Below the pieces are notes generated by a model that saw only the letters and a program-made list of their open reading frames with translations, ran no database searches and was not told the DNA's origin. Position numbers and translations under genes: made by a program. 64,000 nucleotides of DNA, from the NCBI GenBank assembly GCA_021234155.1, contig JAJEKV010000248.1, forward strand, positions 489,637 through 553,636. The letters run 5' to 3'. Positions 1 through 10,219 of this stretch are shown one piece after another. Within the stretch, counting starts at the first letter, position 1, and every line of letters begins with the position of its first letter. The stretch is from Isoetes taiwanensis (lineage: Eukaryota; Streptophyta; Lycopodiopsida; Isoetales; Isoetaceae).

Positions 1-3000
1 CGGCTACCACGTCCACGAGCTCACATCAGAAAGAGGATCTCAATGCCTTCACCAACTCGACGCACATGAGTTCAAATGGAAGGACGCAAGGCAGCAAAAT
101 ACAGGTGCAGGAAGACGTTAGACATCGACGCCGCGTTAGCATCACGAGCTAGGGCCAGAAGGCATAATCTTCTGTCGAGGAGAGAAGTAATGGCGACACA
201 GGAGCGTAAAAAAAACCAGAGGGAAGATCACCATGACCTTGCAGCCCAGCAGCTCAAGTGAATGTCATGCAACGTCAACAAAAGGAGTAACCAAGCTAGG
301 CAACCACAAAGCACCTAAGGCTGACCAAGATGAGCTTCCAGCTCCCTTGCACCGGCAGGAGACCACGAGGGGAGGAGACGCATATCAGGGAAGGAACATC
401 TCCAACTTGAAGGCCTATATCAGCATTAGGGGCAAGATCAAGGAGGAGAATATTCTGCTCAAACAAGAATTTTGGACCCAGAAACACCTAGAACCAAAGG
501 AAGGACGACCTTACTACATCAGCCAAGGAGTGCGAGACTCGAATGGATAGGACCCAAGGGACGGAGGAGACGACCTAGCCAGCAGGTACAAATCACGCAA
601 AGGCGACCAGAAGGAGCTATGATAGGGCAATGGAGATGACCACACTTCCAGGCACAGGAGAGGCACCTCGGAATGAAGCAAAGCCCAAGCAACAGGAGTC
701 GCACTCAGAAATTCAACCTGCGGAGGAATGACAACGCCTGCCTATCGACAACGATCTCAGAGCTTCGAAGACATTCAAGAATGCCCGACTGCAACAGCCA
801 GGTGATCCTACTCAAGCGATCAACGGCACTGCACATCGGCAACCTTGCAACGACACACCGCATGTAGGGACGTTGAGCGGTCACCGCATTCCTCATGACG
901 AACATATATATCAAGGAGGAGCATCTTTTTCAAGGGATCACATCGATGAACACTCTTCGCAACTTGGCGTGACGAGCTCGGATCAGACATGAAGCTCAAC
1001 AATAGTAGCAGCGTCTCAAAGAATCCCGGAATCAACCAGAACGAAGAAGATGCAGCAACACCGAATAATCAAACGCGATAGGAGGAGCGGAAACCCTAAA
1101 GGAGTGCAAATATTTAAGTAGATCTTCGTAGTTGTTTTGGAAAAGTGGATGAATTAAAATCCCAATGTAAATGCATATATGTCTATTGTATATCTCGGGC
1201 GTTCACAGATATAGTGGAGAAACATGAGTTTAGAGTCATGTTTTACGGATTTAGCGCTTAGGATCAGGAAGCTCCTTCACTTCGACTACCAAAGGAGGAA
1301 GCAAGGAAGCACAACTATAGCTCAAGATCAAAATGGAAGAGCAAGTACGAGGGAGAAACGACCGGAGGCCAATCAAACCTTCGACTCCAAACACTTCCGG
1401 AAGTGCCCTCAAGTAGAAGACCGCTCGTCCACCCAATGTCAGAACAAGAGACAACACCGGTCATGTCAAGATCATCAGCGCTGCACCAGGACATCGTCAG
1501 GACGCAACACTACCTCTTGTGGCAGTGGCAACACTTGATGAACTTATGACACGAGCGGCCTCAACAATAGAAGGAGGAACGACCCGACATCAACGAGCCA
1601 ACTAAGAAGACAACATCTCGACGACCATAATTCCACCTTGTGGTAATATAAGGGAATGCGCTATGACACGTGGATTAGATGGAGATGCACTTACGAAAAG
1701 CACCGCGACGAGGAGATATGCCTTCAACAACTAGGTGATGGCTTCGTCAGGTACTCCTACCAGTAATTAGAAGAGAAGAAGCCGATCATATCTCCGACAT
1801 GTGGCACGTCAAACGCCCAAGGTAGAAGCATTCGACACCTTAACGACAAGGATAGCAACTGAAGCACCTTCGGCAAAAAGAGAGTTCAAAATAATAGCCA
1901 GGCTATTCAACGACAAGAGTATATAGAAGGCAGGTACTTCTTCAACTAAAGGGTCAAGCTGCGCCATCCCGACAACGGAGCCATCAGGGAGGAGAGCCAT
2001 GATGCTTTACTTGACAGAGAGACCGACATGCATAGAGGGACAAAAGTCAGGAACTGAAAGCTGGAGAAGTGCTAGCAACCGACTTCTTCCACGAGCTCCC
2101 TAGAGGCAACAGGAGGATCAAAACTGACGAGCACAATCAAAGCCACTGGAAGGTACCTCAAGATAAGAAGACAGCATAGCGTTGTGGAACGTGACAACGT
2201 CCAAGCCATGTGATCGAGGGGATCAAACAAGGAAGTTTGATGGAGAAGCAACTAGGCGAGGCGAGCCGATGACTTGCACGCGGACTTGCATGCAACTTGG
2301 TGAACCCAAGGATGGACGATTCAAAGAACAACTGCAGAAGAGAACAACTCCAGAGGAGTATAGCCAAAGGAATCGCGCACAGCCTCAAGAGACGCCTTCA
2401 AATAGCTTCAAGTATCATGAAGGGGGGAACAGTTACCGCCCGAAAACAGGATCAGGAAGCAGACCAAAATGTCAAAGCATCAACGACCACCACACCTTTA
2501 GTTAGAATGTGATGCAAAGCGTGTTGTGCCATAGCCGACAAACATCGGAGGGCCCAAGTACATGAACAAGTTACCCCGGAGTACGAGCTGACGTACAAAT
2601 AGGAGGATATGGATCGTCAACACCATTGCACCGGGAGGAACACCGATGACATTGCCAAGGAGTAGGTGTGCAACTCGAAGGGAGGCACAAGGGGGACCTA
2701 ATAGCTCTAGTAGTAATTGTAATTATGTAAGCTATATGTTTTGCATGTATAGTTCCCTTGTTATTCCTTCCCTCCCATAGCGTAACAGATCAAAGGAGGA
2801 GATGTCAGGCAATTTGCAGGGGTGAAGCAATCAACATCCTCAACACTCTTCGAGCAACACGATAACGACAAGAGGACTCGACGTATGAGACGTCGATGGA
2901 GTCGAAGAAACAATATCGAATACAAAGTCGTCCTTTAGCTGCCACGACAAAGAGTTCAAGATGAAAGATCTTTTTCAACGGCGCCACCTTCAGGCTTTTG

Positions 3001-5284
3001 AAAAGCGGCATGGAAGATTTCAAGTGATCAACTACGCCATCAAAGCCACCAGCAATGAGAGGATTCTAACGAACAAAGTCAACCTCTACATCAAGGAGGA
3101 GCCACCGTCAAGGAGACTGAAGTATCGAGCGACTCGGAAGAACGTTACCTTGCTACTTCAAGCAGGCAACGAGTGGATGAGCTTCTAGCAAGCTCAAGGA
3201 TCTAAGGCCATGGGGCCTAGTAGGTTAAATGTAGGGATGGTAACATCCATATTGGGATTAGAAGGCATTTCCAGATATTCTCGCTGAAAGGACCGCCCCA
3301 ATATTGAGCTAAGCGTCAAGATTGGGAAGAAAATGCATAGGAGTAACTATAATTATACACGATTGTTAACAGACATCCAACGTAGTGAAACCACTTGGTG
3401 AGATTGATCTCCTCGCTAAGAAGGAATCATTAGTAGGATAATTGTTGACCATGTATATATCTAGTACCTCCAAAAGAATAATCCAACCGAAAGAAAAGAA
3501 GTAATCTAACAAGTCCGGCCAACTTGTTACGATGGCATCAATTCGATTGGTAGGAATATTCCAAGAGTTTAAATAACTAAGAAAGGGGGAATCTCTAGAA
3601 TATAAAAGAATAATACATGTAAGGTACATCTAAAATAAGAATTATAGTAATCAAATAGTCTTTTGAGACAAAAGGAATTGTCATGATGACAAAACCTTGT
3701 GGTTTAGAATCGTTCTAACTAAGTAGGTAACCCATAGCTATATTGAAATAAATGATAACATAATATGTGCATCCATCTTAGATGTTAGCTAAGGCTAGTA
3801 AAGTAACGCGCTAAGTAAGAAGCGCATAACCTCTTAAGGGGAGAGAATAGATATGACGTTGTGTACAACGTCATTGAAGGGGTGCAGGACCATTTTCTTT
3901 TAGAAGAAAGTGGGAGGGCTCAATCTTATGATTGAACGTACTTGCATCGAATTGACCGACCCGTAGAATAGAGTTCACTCCGGCAATGGCCGAAGCGAAT
4001 AGAGCGTAAGATAGATAGATAGATAGCTCAGGAGACCTTCAACGTGTGAGATTGGCGTAGTAGCTAACTACACCAACGAAGTGGAGCAAGACTATGGGAG
4101 CAATGCAACGACCAAGTCATCTCCAAAATTACTCGACGCCGGCTCAATGGGTGGATGCGTTCTAGCCTTAGGTAAGGTGTGCGCATGCATTATAAGCTTT
4201 AATGTGTCTTATAGATAAGTTAAATATAGATCCTAATAACTGGATAGAAATTGTTGTACGTATATGTATCATAGGGAAATAAGTTAAATAGCAACGGTAA
4301 TGTGAGGTAGCATGTTAATTAATCCTTCGCAAGGATGCAATTCCTTCCAAGGATAGCTATATGACCTCGGGTCCTTATAAATATAAATAGAAAATAGAAT
4401 TCAGATATACTTAAGTGCATCTTAGGGATATACTTCCAAGGGTAATGCAGGACCCAAGGAAGAGAATAAGAAGCACATCTAATTCTTGTGTATGATAATT
4501 AAAACCTTGTCTATGATACAATAGGTCTAAATCAGGGTTATTGTTTAAATAATCGCGATCTAAAAGTCGTTAAATATTGCAAAGCTTAGAGTAAATATAA
4601 TTGTACTATCGGAAGTAATGTATCCGATACTATGATAATGTTAATTCATAAATATTACCTTAGGGTAATTATGTTAATCACATGCATTAAAGGAGCCAGC
4701 AAAAATTGGCTCAGGCATGTCGATTTGTGTTTAGATTAGTTTCATGTGTAGTAGGATTAATCTACACATGCAACCTATGCCAGGTATGGGTTGCATGCGT
4801 ATTTACCGATGATGGGACCACTACGGTGATCTCTAGGACGTGGTGTAATGTTAATGTAGGCATGACCGCGTTTCCGCTTGGATGAGTGGAAGGTAGATTA
4901 GAAAGTCTACTTCTGTTCCACGGAAGTAGACGACCTCGAGAGAAAGGAGGTCATTCAGGAATGCATTGATAGGAAAAGCACCCTAGCCCCATATATGCTT
5001 TGATAGGAGGAATCTGGCCTTCACGCCCATATACGGGAAGGACCTATCCTCCACGCTGCGGCAACTAGGGTGTAGGCATGAGCGGCATATAGGCATATAG
5101 GCGCTGTCTCCACGGCCATAATGGAAGATTCACCCTCTTCCTATGCCGGGAGATTAGCCATGCATCCATGTAGATAGGTGGGGTGGTCACCATATAACCA
5201 AAATTTTATTAATAATTAAAATGGTAATAACGTAGGTCGACCTGCAGGCCAATAGAGCGCTCCGGAGGGCAAGGAGGTCGAGCT

Positions 5285-5678
5285 ACGAAGACTTGCAACA
5301 CAAATTTTGTTATAATGTGTTGCAATGGATGAAGGGTACCTTAGAAGTGTAAATTTTGTATGAAATTGATAAACTTTGATAAACTTAAATATTGTATTAA
5401 GTAAGGTTAATAATTACCTTGCGTAAATTAAGTTATGAAGTGATAAGTTAATTGGATAATGAAATAGTACAGTAATGTCTTAAACATTACCTTAGAGTAA
5501 TTCTAATAATTAAGATAGTAAGTATGTAATTATAGATATTGTAAAATTAACGCAGGATTTTAAGGTGCGAAGATTTGCAACACAGATTTTGTTGGAATGT
5601 GTTGCAAGGGATGAAGAGTACCTTAAAATAATAATTGTATATGAAAGTGTTAAATTGTGATAAACTAAATGTTGTGAT
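5285..5678 (+). repeat. Direct repeat of ~110 bp, two copies ~280 bp apart
   Basis: The segments at about 5285-5395 and 5567-5678 align over roughly 110 bp. Both begin GCGAAGA/ACGAAGA, run through TTGCAACACA, GTGTTGCAA, GGATGAAG and GTACCTTA, and end in an AT-rich stretch containing GATAAAC. They are diverged direct copies inside the LTR element just upstream of its polypurine tract. Confidence 0.75.
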
Positions 5679-5888
5679 AATTAACATAATGAGTATACTG
5701 TTTGATGAAGTTATAAATTGTTAAGTTATTTGATAATGTAATGATGTAATAGTGTTTAGAAATATTACCTTAAGGTAATCCTAGTAATTATGTAAGTATA
5801 ATAGTAATACATTGGATGCATCAAGTTGATTGCAGGTTAGGAAGATCCCAAGGTGGGGAGACCCACGATGCTGCGGACAGCATCATTT

Positions 5889-5902
5889 CAAGGTGGGGAG
5901 AA
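5889..5902 (+). other. Polypurine tract of the LTR element
   Basis: A purine-rich run, AAGGTGGGGAGAA, ends exactly where the LTR begins with TGTGACGT. A near copy (AAGGTGGGGAGA) sits about 40 bp upstream. This is the expected plus-strand primer position, and it fixes the orientation: the LTR to its right is the 3' LTR. Confidence 0.7.
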
Positions 5903-7554
5903 TGTGACGTTCTAGCACAGTATACGGTCCCAGACGTATACTGTACTGCCCCGTCACGCGTACACGCCACTCCGACTGACGTGAACGCCAACGTGTAGCT
6001 AAGTGGGTAGCCCCTAGGGGGCAACTTGCTAGGTATGTGCATGTATTAATGTGCACATTTACCAATGTGCACATTTATTAAGGTGCACACCTTTCCATGT
6101 GGGCACATTTTGCCACCTAGCCATTAAAGGCAAGTGGGCCCATTCCCAATTATCCCACATGCCTAAAGGGATAATTGGAAACCCTAGCCCTAACCCCTTG
6201 TCTATTTAGGTAGGAGGAACCCTAACTTGCCATTTTCGTCCCTAGGGTTCTAGAGCTCTGTTTTGGCTGCCCCAGGAGCCAAAACCGCCTCCCAGACGTT
6301 GCCCAAGCGAATTGCACCATTAGTTTCCCTTGATTCGAGCAGTTCAGCAGGATGGTCGAACTCAGGTCAGGAGGAGCAACCCAAGGATCAGGTATTTAGT
6401 CAATTTAATAGCCTAAACCGTCTTCCAGTCATTGTATCAGTAGGTTTAGCCTATTAAATCGCCCATAGCAGATCTCTAGATCCCAGGCACTAACTAAAGA
6501 ACCTTAGATCTTGTTCTTTAGTTCGTCTGTGATGTATATGGATGATGTATTTTCTGTGAACTCCTTGTATTGGGAAGGGGGGTAGAGACCTCAAGCCTAG
6601 TAGTTGATGCTCCTAGTTAGCCTCTCTAGCACTGCTTTGTAGATTCGGCTGTGTACAAGAACCACACCTGGTTGTGGGTGAAGGGACTAAACTGGCTCAT
6701 AAGGAGGTTCGTGTTCTGACTCTTGAGCGACCCCTATGGTGTGTTAGTGCTACAGGGGTCATTGGGACTAGGTCTAATGGCTTGCCCGAGTGTGGGCAAG
6801 GCATGGGCTCATTGCAAGTGAAGTGGGGTTCACTTTCCATTGGGTTCAAGTCGAATAAAGGCGGTGGCTCTCTAGTCTCCTTGAGTCGGCATGTAGATCT
6901 CGGAGGGAGTGATCCCCTACACCTAGCGGGACTAGGGAGATGTAACCCGGGAATAGCCCCTTTGGCTATGCACCGTGCTCTGATCGAGTCCCAACACCTT
7001 TCAACCTACTCGCAAAGTGTGCACGGGGAGGCGGATGGAGTGGACAACCCAATGCCATGTTCTTATGCCGACCAAATCCATTGCCAAATCCATTGCCATG
7101 AATTAAAAAATGCGTATTTTTTAATAAAATGAACTCACGGAAAAAAGACCCAAGCCGTCGGTCATCCCCTTGAGTGAGCCTTGGGTAGGAACCCCTATGT
7201 GATGTGCTGATCTTTGCCTATGCAGGTATGTGGAGGACCATCCTTCGTGATGGTCATATGATGTTGATGTATGTACTATGCGTTTTATCACGACATGTAT
7301 GTTTAAGCTTCGCGTGTGAACCTATGCTGAGGTAGGCTCACGGAGACCCAAGGGAGGCGGGGTCGAGCCTTGGGTAGGAAAGGACCCTTCATTCTTCCCA
7401 TATGGAACTCTTGACGAGGTTCTTGTGGTGATCGTGGAGGACCCCTTCATTCTTCCCACTGGAATTAGCGTGGAGGGCCTGTATTGGCGTGGTATGGGGA
7501 TGAACTCCTGTTTGTATACGGTGAGTGCACCGTATATGAGTAGGGGACGTCACA
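5903..7554 (+). mobile_element. 3' LTR (about 1.65 kb) with TGTGACGT...ACGTCACA ends
   Basis: The segment starts TGTGACGT immediately after the polypurine tract and ends ACGTCACA, a perfect 8-bp terminal inversion. It shares several blocks with the reverse complement of 54972-56590: the AACCCTAGCC region, TTGGGAAGGGGGGTAGAGACCT, GGGAGATGTAACCC, GCGGATGGAGTGGACAACC and ACGACATGTATGTTTAAGC, in the same order. The two are therefore LTRs of one family in opposite orientation. The flanking target duplication cannot be checked because the 5' LTR is outside the window. The longest ORF inside (6674-7132) matches nothing I recognise and is probably chance. Confidence 0.85.
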
Positions 7555-7689
7555 TACCATATGATCTATGTGTACATACTTTCAAAATATCCATGCTTGT
7601 AAATGTTGCACGGCACTCAAGAAGGAAAGATAAATGTTTCTCTACATCCTGCCCAAAATCGACCTGCACCCATTAAAAATTCCATCAGA

Positions 7690-8115
7690 ATATAATTTGG
7701 TATACTGCAGATATAACAGGTTGCAAGCCCCTTTTTAATCATCTCAACAGCCTCTGCATCATATAACTCAAAACCCTTCCTGCATCTGTGATATCGACAC
7801 TCCAAATTGTACGCTCTCATTTCTAGCTCATTCATAAGTTATACCTAGTGCATATCATATTTTTATGAAGTGATTCACCTGCTACAAACTTCCCAGCCCA
7901 ATCCCTAAGCTCCAAGAACAGGACTCTCCCAGTTATCGTCTACAAACCTAATACCATAAGCATTCATATCTATCCCTAGTGCCGACAGGCTTTTCAAATA
8001 AAGGTCATGTGCATTGCCAGGGTATTACACGCCAAGCCCATGGTACAGCTCCATGCCTCTGCTTTCCGTCGAAGGGCGCCAAAAGCAGGGCCATAATATG
8101 CCAGCACCAGAAGAT
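7690..8115 (-). pseudogene. Glycyl-tRNA synthetase alpha-domain pseudogene (bacterial/organellar type)
   Basis: Read on the minus strand, pieces of the GlyRS alpha domain appear in the correct order. Near 8110-8070 is a GAG..NP.TFLR-like stretch. At 8020-7900 the frame reads [13 protein letters not shown], then [16 protein letters not shown], a stop, and GLGWEV. At 7870-7835 it reads HFIKI-stop-YALGITYE, and at 7810-7720 ELEMRAYNLE through FELYDAEAVEMIKKGLA. The stop after VLGA replaces the conserved Trp of AWGLGWEV (TGG to TAG). About 45 codons are missing between GLGWEV and the HFIKI segment. The functional enzyme charges tRNA-Gly in plastids and mitochondria of plants. This copy has several stops and a deletion and shows no splice-like gaps, which suggests a retrocopy or a TE-captured fragment. 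Confidence 0.78.
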
Positions 8116-8322
8116 CTCCTCCAACTACATTTTTAGATTTCGAAAACCAGCTCCACTTAGAGATGGAAGCACCTTTGCACCTCCAATTGCACCTAAGATT
8201 CAGCCAGCCAAAACACCACGCTATGGCCTTCGATAACGAAAGGGTTTTTTCCTTCCTATTCGTGACGAAGCTGGTCCTGCCGGATTGGAATGAATTGGGG
8301 AGGAAGCAAAACCCCCGATCGA

Positions 8323-8385
8323 GGGCTTGATCTCGACCGTCAAATCAAAGGTAAATTCTCGACCGTCAAATCAAAGGTAAAATCT
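8323..8385 (+). repeat. Short direct repeat (CTCGACCGTCAAATCAAAGG twice)
   Basis: The 20-mer CTCGACCGTCAAATCAAAGG followed by TAAA occurs twice in tandem, about 24 bp apart. It lies downstream of the small minus-strand gene, in otherwise unremarkable DNA. Confidence 0.8.
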
Positions 8386-8463
8386 GGGCCGCCCAAATTA
8401 GGGCTGGGTCCAACACTTACAGCATAACTTTATAATATAGGATAAAGTTATGAAATACATGAC

Positions 8464-8709
8464 TCATAGATTGTAATTATTGGTGATTTTATCAATCTCA
8501 TAGGCCTCGCGCTCCGGAACCCAAATAATATGGATAGTAACATGGTACTCGCCGGGGGAGTCTTTCTTTCGACCAGTAGCTACCCCATGCAGCCAGGGAT
8601 CAAGGGTGATCCCCTTGAAGATGCATGCATGAAGATCGTCGAAAGTCATAAGGCAAGTGAGGGTGTCAAGATTCGACCTCCCACTTGCTCTAGCAGAACG
8701 GCGAGACAT
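8464..8709 (-). CDS. Small paralog A, 81 aa, uncharacterised
   Basis: The ATG at 8709 gives an 81-residue protein beginning MSRRSARASG. I prefer it to longer upstream readings because a TATAAATATA box lies at about 8744-8757, roughly 35 bp upstream, so upstream codons would not be transcribed. The core reads LTCLMTFDDLHACIFKG, then ITLDPWL, then YHVTIHIIWVPEREAYEIDKI. It aligns along its length with the products at 8913-9161 and 9576-9817; shared positions include a Cys near residue 19, an acidic-acidic/Phe-Leu pair, a Trp in the DPWL/EDWM position and a hydrophobic-His-hydrophobic-x-Trp strand. I do not recognise a named family. The start of the motif weakly resembles TCRVISPEHLDTLYESF in the ParB-like part of the gene at 10.2-15.0 kb. 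Confidence 0.6.
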   Translation of the reverse strand: MSRRSARASGRSNLDTLTCLMTFDDLHACIFKGITLDPWLHGVATGRKKDSPGEYHVTIHIIWVPEREAYEIDKITNNYNL

Positions 8710-8743
8710 AGCAAAGGAATGTGCTGTGCACTCGAATGCGGCT

Positions 8744-8872
8744 ATATTTATAGCCATGGAATTATTGATGACCACTGTAGCAACATTATTGGGTGTATAT
8801 ACGAGTAGTGTGTATATCCAATAATCTTTGTGTACAATACCATCAATAATTATGGTGGGTATAAATATATAT
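8744..8872. promoter_or_regulatory. Palindromic bidirectional promoter between small paralogs A and B
   Basis: About 60 bp on each side form an imperfect inverted repeat. Its outer ends are mirrored TATA boxes: TATATTTATA near 8744-8757, read as TATAAATATA for gene A, and TATAAATATAT at 8860-8870 for gene B. Next inward are mirrored AATTATTGATG / CATCAATAATT blocks, and then mirrored CCAATAAT motifs at about 8790 and 8818. Gene A starts at 8709 and gene B at 8913, so each ATG is 35-45 bp from its own TATA. The arrangement fits a head-to-head pair made by inverted duplication that included the promoter. Confidence 0.7.
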
Positions 8873-8912
8873 CAAACCAATTTTGTCCATCAAATTTGGC
8901 CCGCGTCTAGCA

Positions 8913-9161
8913 ATGTGGTCTCATTCTGGTCCTGAACGTGATTCCATTACCTGCAAGATGAATCATGAGGATTTCAAGCAGTGCCGGGAGCGAGAGATAC
9001 CCATGGAAGATTGGATGACCACTGTCGCTCTCAATCCTCGCCATTATCCTGATCCCTTCGATGTTATCGTCCATCTGATATGGAATAGAGAGCATCAAAT
9101 GTACATGATAGAAAAGATCGCCGGGGTGCCTGGTGACAATGACTCAGAAGAGTCCCCCTAA
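8913..9161 (+). CDS. Small paralog B, 82 aa, uncharacterised
   Basis: The ATG at 8913 follows a TATA box at 8860-8870 and gives an 82-residue protein of nearly the same length as paralog A. The core reads ITCKMNHEDFKQCRE, then IPMEDWM, then FDVIVHLIWNREHQMYMIEKI, ending in an acidic tail DNDSEESP. The same positions are conserved as in A and C. Intact, no signal peptide or membrane segment. Function unknown; the alternating hydrophobic pattern of VIVHLIW suggests a beta strand. Confidence 0.65.
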   Translation: MWSHSGPERDSITCKMNHEDFKQCREREIPMEDWMTTVALNPRHYPDPFDVIVHLIWNREHQMYMIEKIAGVPGDNDSEESP

Positions 9162-9508
9162 ATGAATGCTTGTCATCTTGTTCTAATCAGATTGTGTGAG
9201 TATCCAACGCTTCTGTATTACACAGTTCTATGAGATAAACTGTTAGCCCAACTTGTATATGTCCAACTTGTCCAACCTGTCCCGTGAAACAATATTGATA
9301 TCCATCTATTCCTGGAGCTGAAATTGGGCGCCCGCCCAGTTTGCCTTGGAATGGCTCCCCTTAAAATGCCCGAAGTGAATGGCTCCCCTTCAAATTGGGC
9401 GGCCGCCCAATTTCTCATACCTGTATTTGATAATCTCGTATCTGTACATGATAATCTCATACCTGTACTTGATAATCGTACACGCTCAATAATGGCGCTA
9501 GAATGTAC

Positions 9509-9534
9509 ACCAATAATTTTTCTTCACTATAAAA
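9509..9534 (+). promoter_or_regulatory. CCAATAAT motif and TATA box of small paralog C
   Basis: CCAATAAT at about 9510 and TATAAAA at 9528-9534 lie 66 and 42 bp upstream of the ATG at 9576. The same pair of elements occurs upstream of paralogs A and B, so the promoter appears to have been duplicated with the gene. Confidence 0.55.
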
Positions 9535-9575
9535 GCAGCTCCACTACAGAAGCAGCTCCAGTATATTCATCTCCC

Positions 9576-9817
9576 ATGGCTTCCTTGCCACCTCGTCCGG
9601 AGCACATCCGATCCTTCAAGTGCTACTTGAGCTATAACGATCTGTGTGAATGCTACAGAAATGGTGTGAATCTTGATCCATGGCTCCAGTCCAAAGCAGA
9701 TGGTCCTAGGAGTGCTTGCAGAAGCTCATTCGTGTTGTGGTCCACCTTTATTGGCTTCCTGATCAGGAGATCTTTGAGCTGAATGCCATCACCTTAGCAG
9801 GTGTTGATGATGAGTGA
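9576..9817 (+). pseudogene. Small paralog C, frameshifted
   Basis: The ATG at 9576 starts MASLPPRPEHIRSFKCYLSY, then NDLCECYRNG and VNLDPWL, which parallel paralogs A and B. Around 9700-9720 the frame slips. The next frame continues IRVVVHLYWLPDQEIFELNA, then ITLAGVDDE and a TGA at 9815-9817, again matching the C-terminal half of A and B. One indel in an otherwise open ~80-codon gene suggests recent decay or a sequencing error. Two copies of the 22-bp palindrome (9321-9342, 9392-9413) lie just upstream. Confidence 0.6.
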
Positions 9818-10219
9818 ATCGTTGAAGACTTGTGTACCTGTCAAGCATATAATAATGATATATGAGCACTTCTAAAGTATGTAAGGATATAAGTATAGTC
9901 AATATTATTTAATGTATCGAACCTGAGTAATTCGTAAGGGTGTGTTGTTCGACCATCACTGTTTCTGCACCTCCACTTCACTTCACGTTTGACTGCGTTT
10001 ACTTTGCTACTAAATTGGGCGCCCGCCCAATTTCCTCCAAAGGACAATTAAAGGTTTTAGTTTTTACGGTTAACCAAATTGGGCGTCCGTCCAATTTGGG
10101 TAGCAAAGTAAACTAAAGAACTTTAAGACAAGGATTTGAAGGCAAAATTATCATTTCTCAAAAAGAAATAATTACAATTGTTCAAAAAATATTTTCCATA
10201 TGTTGAAATCAAAAGTCCC

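Larger units (their letters stand above)
1..5902 (+). mobile_element. Internal region of an LTR retrotransposon lacking recognisable pol (5' end outside window)
   Basis: This stretch runs directly into a polypurine tract and a 3' LTR on the plus strand, so it should be the body of an LTR element whose 5' LTR lies left of the window. The first 3.2 kb is purine-rich with repeated AAGGAGGA-type tracts and only short ORFs. From 3.2 to 5.8 kb it is AT-rich and has no ORF worth naming. I see no reverse transcriptase, integrase, protease or zinc-knuckle motif on either strand. The element is therefore either a large non-autonomous derivative or too decayed to read. A related LTR at 54972-56590 belongs to an element that does carry pol, a plausible autonomous relative. 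Calling the whole stretch one element is inference; nested insertions are possible. Confidence 0.5.

Noticed and set aside
6674-7132. 152-codon ORF on the plus strand
   Set aside because: It lies entirely inside the LTR, matches no family I know and has a composition like the surrounding noncoding LTR, so chance is likelier.
8745-8775. Longer N terminus for small paralog A
   Set aside because: The extra codons overlap the TATA box, and paralogs B and C start at the equivalent of the downstream ATG.
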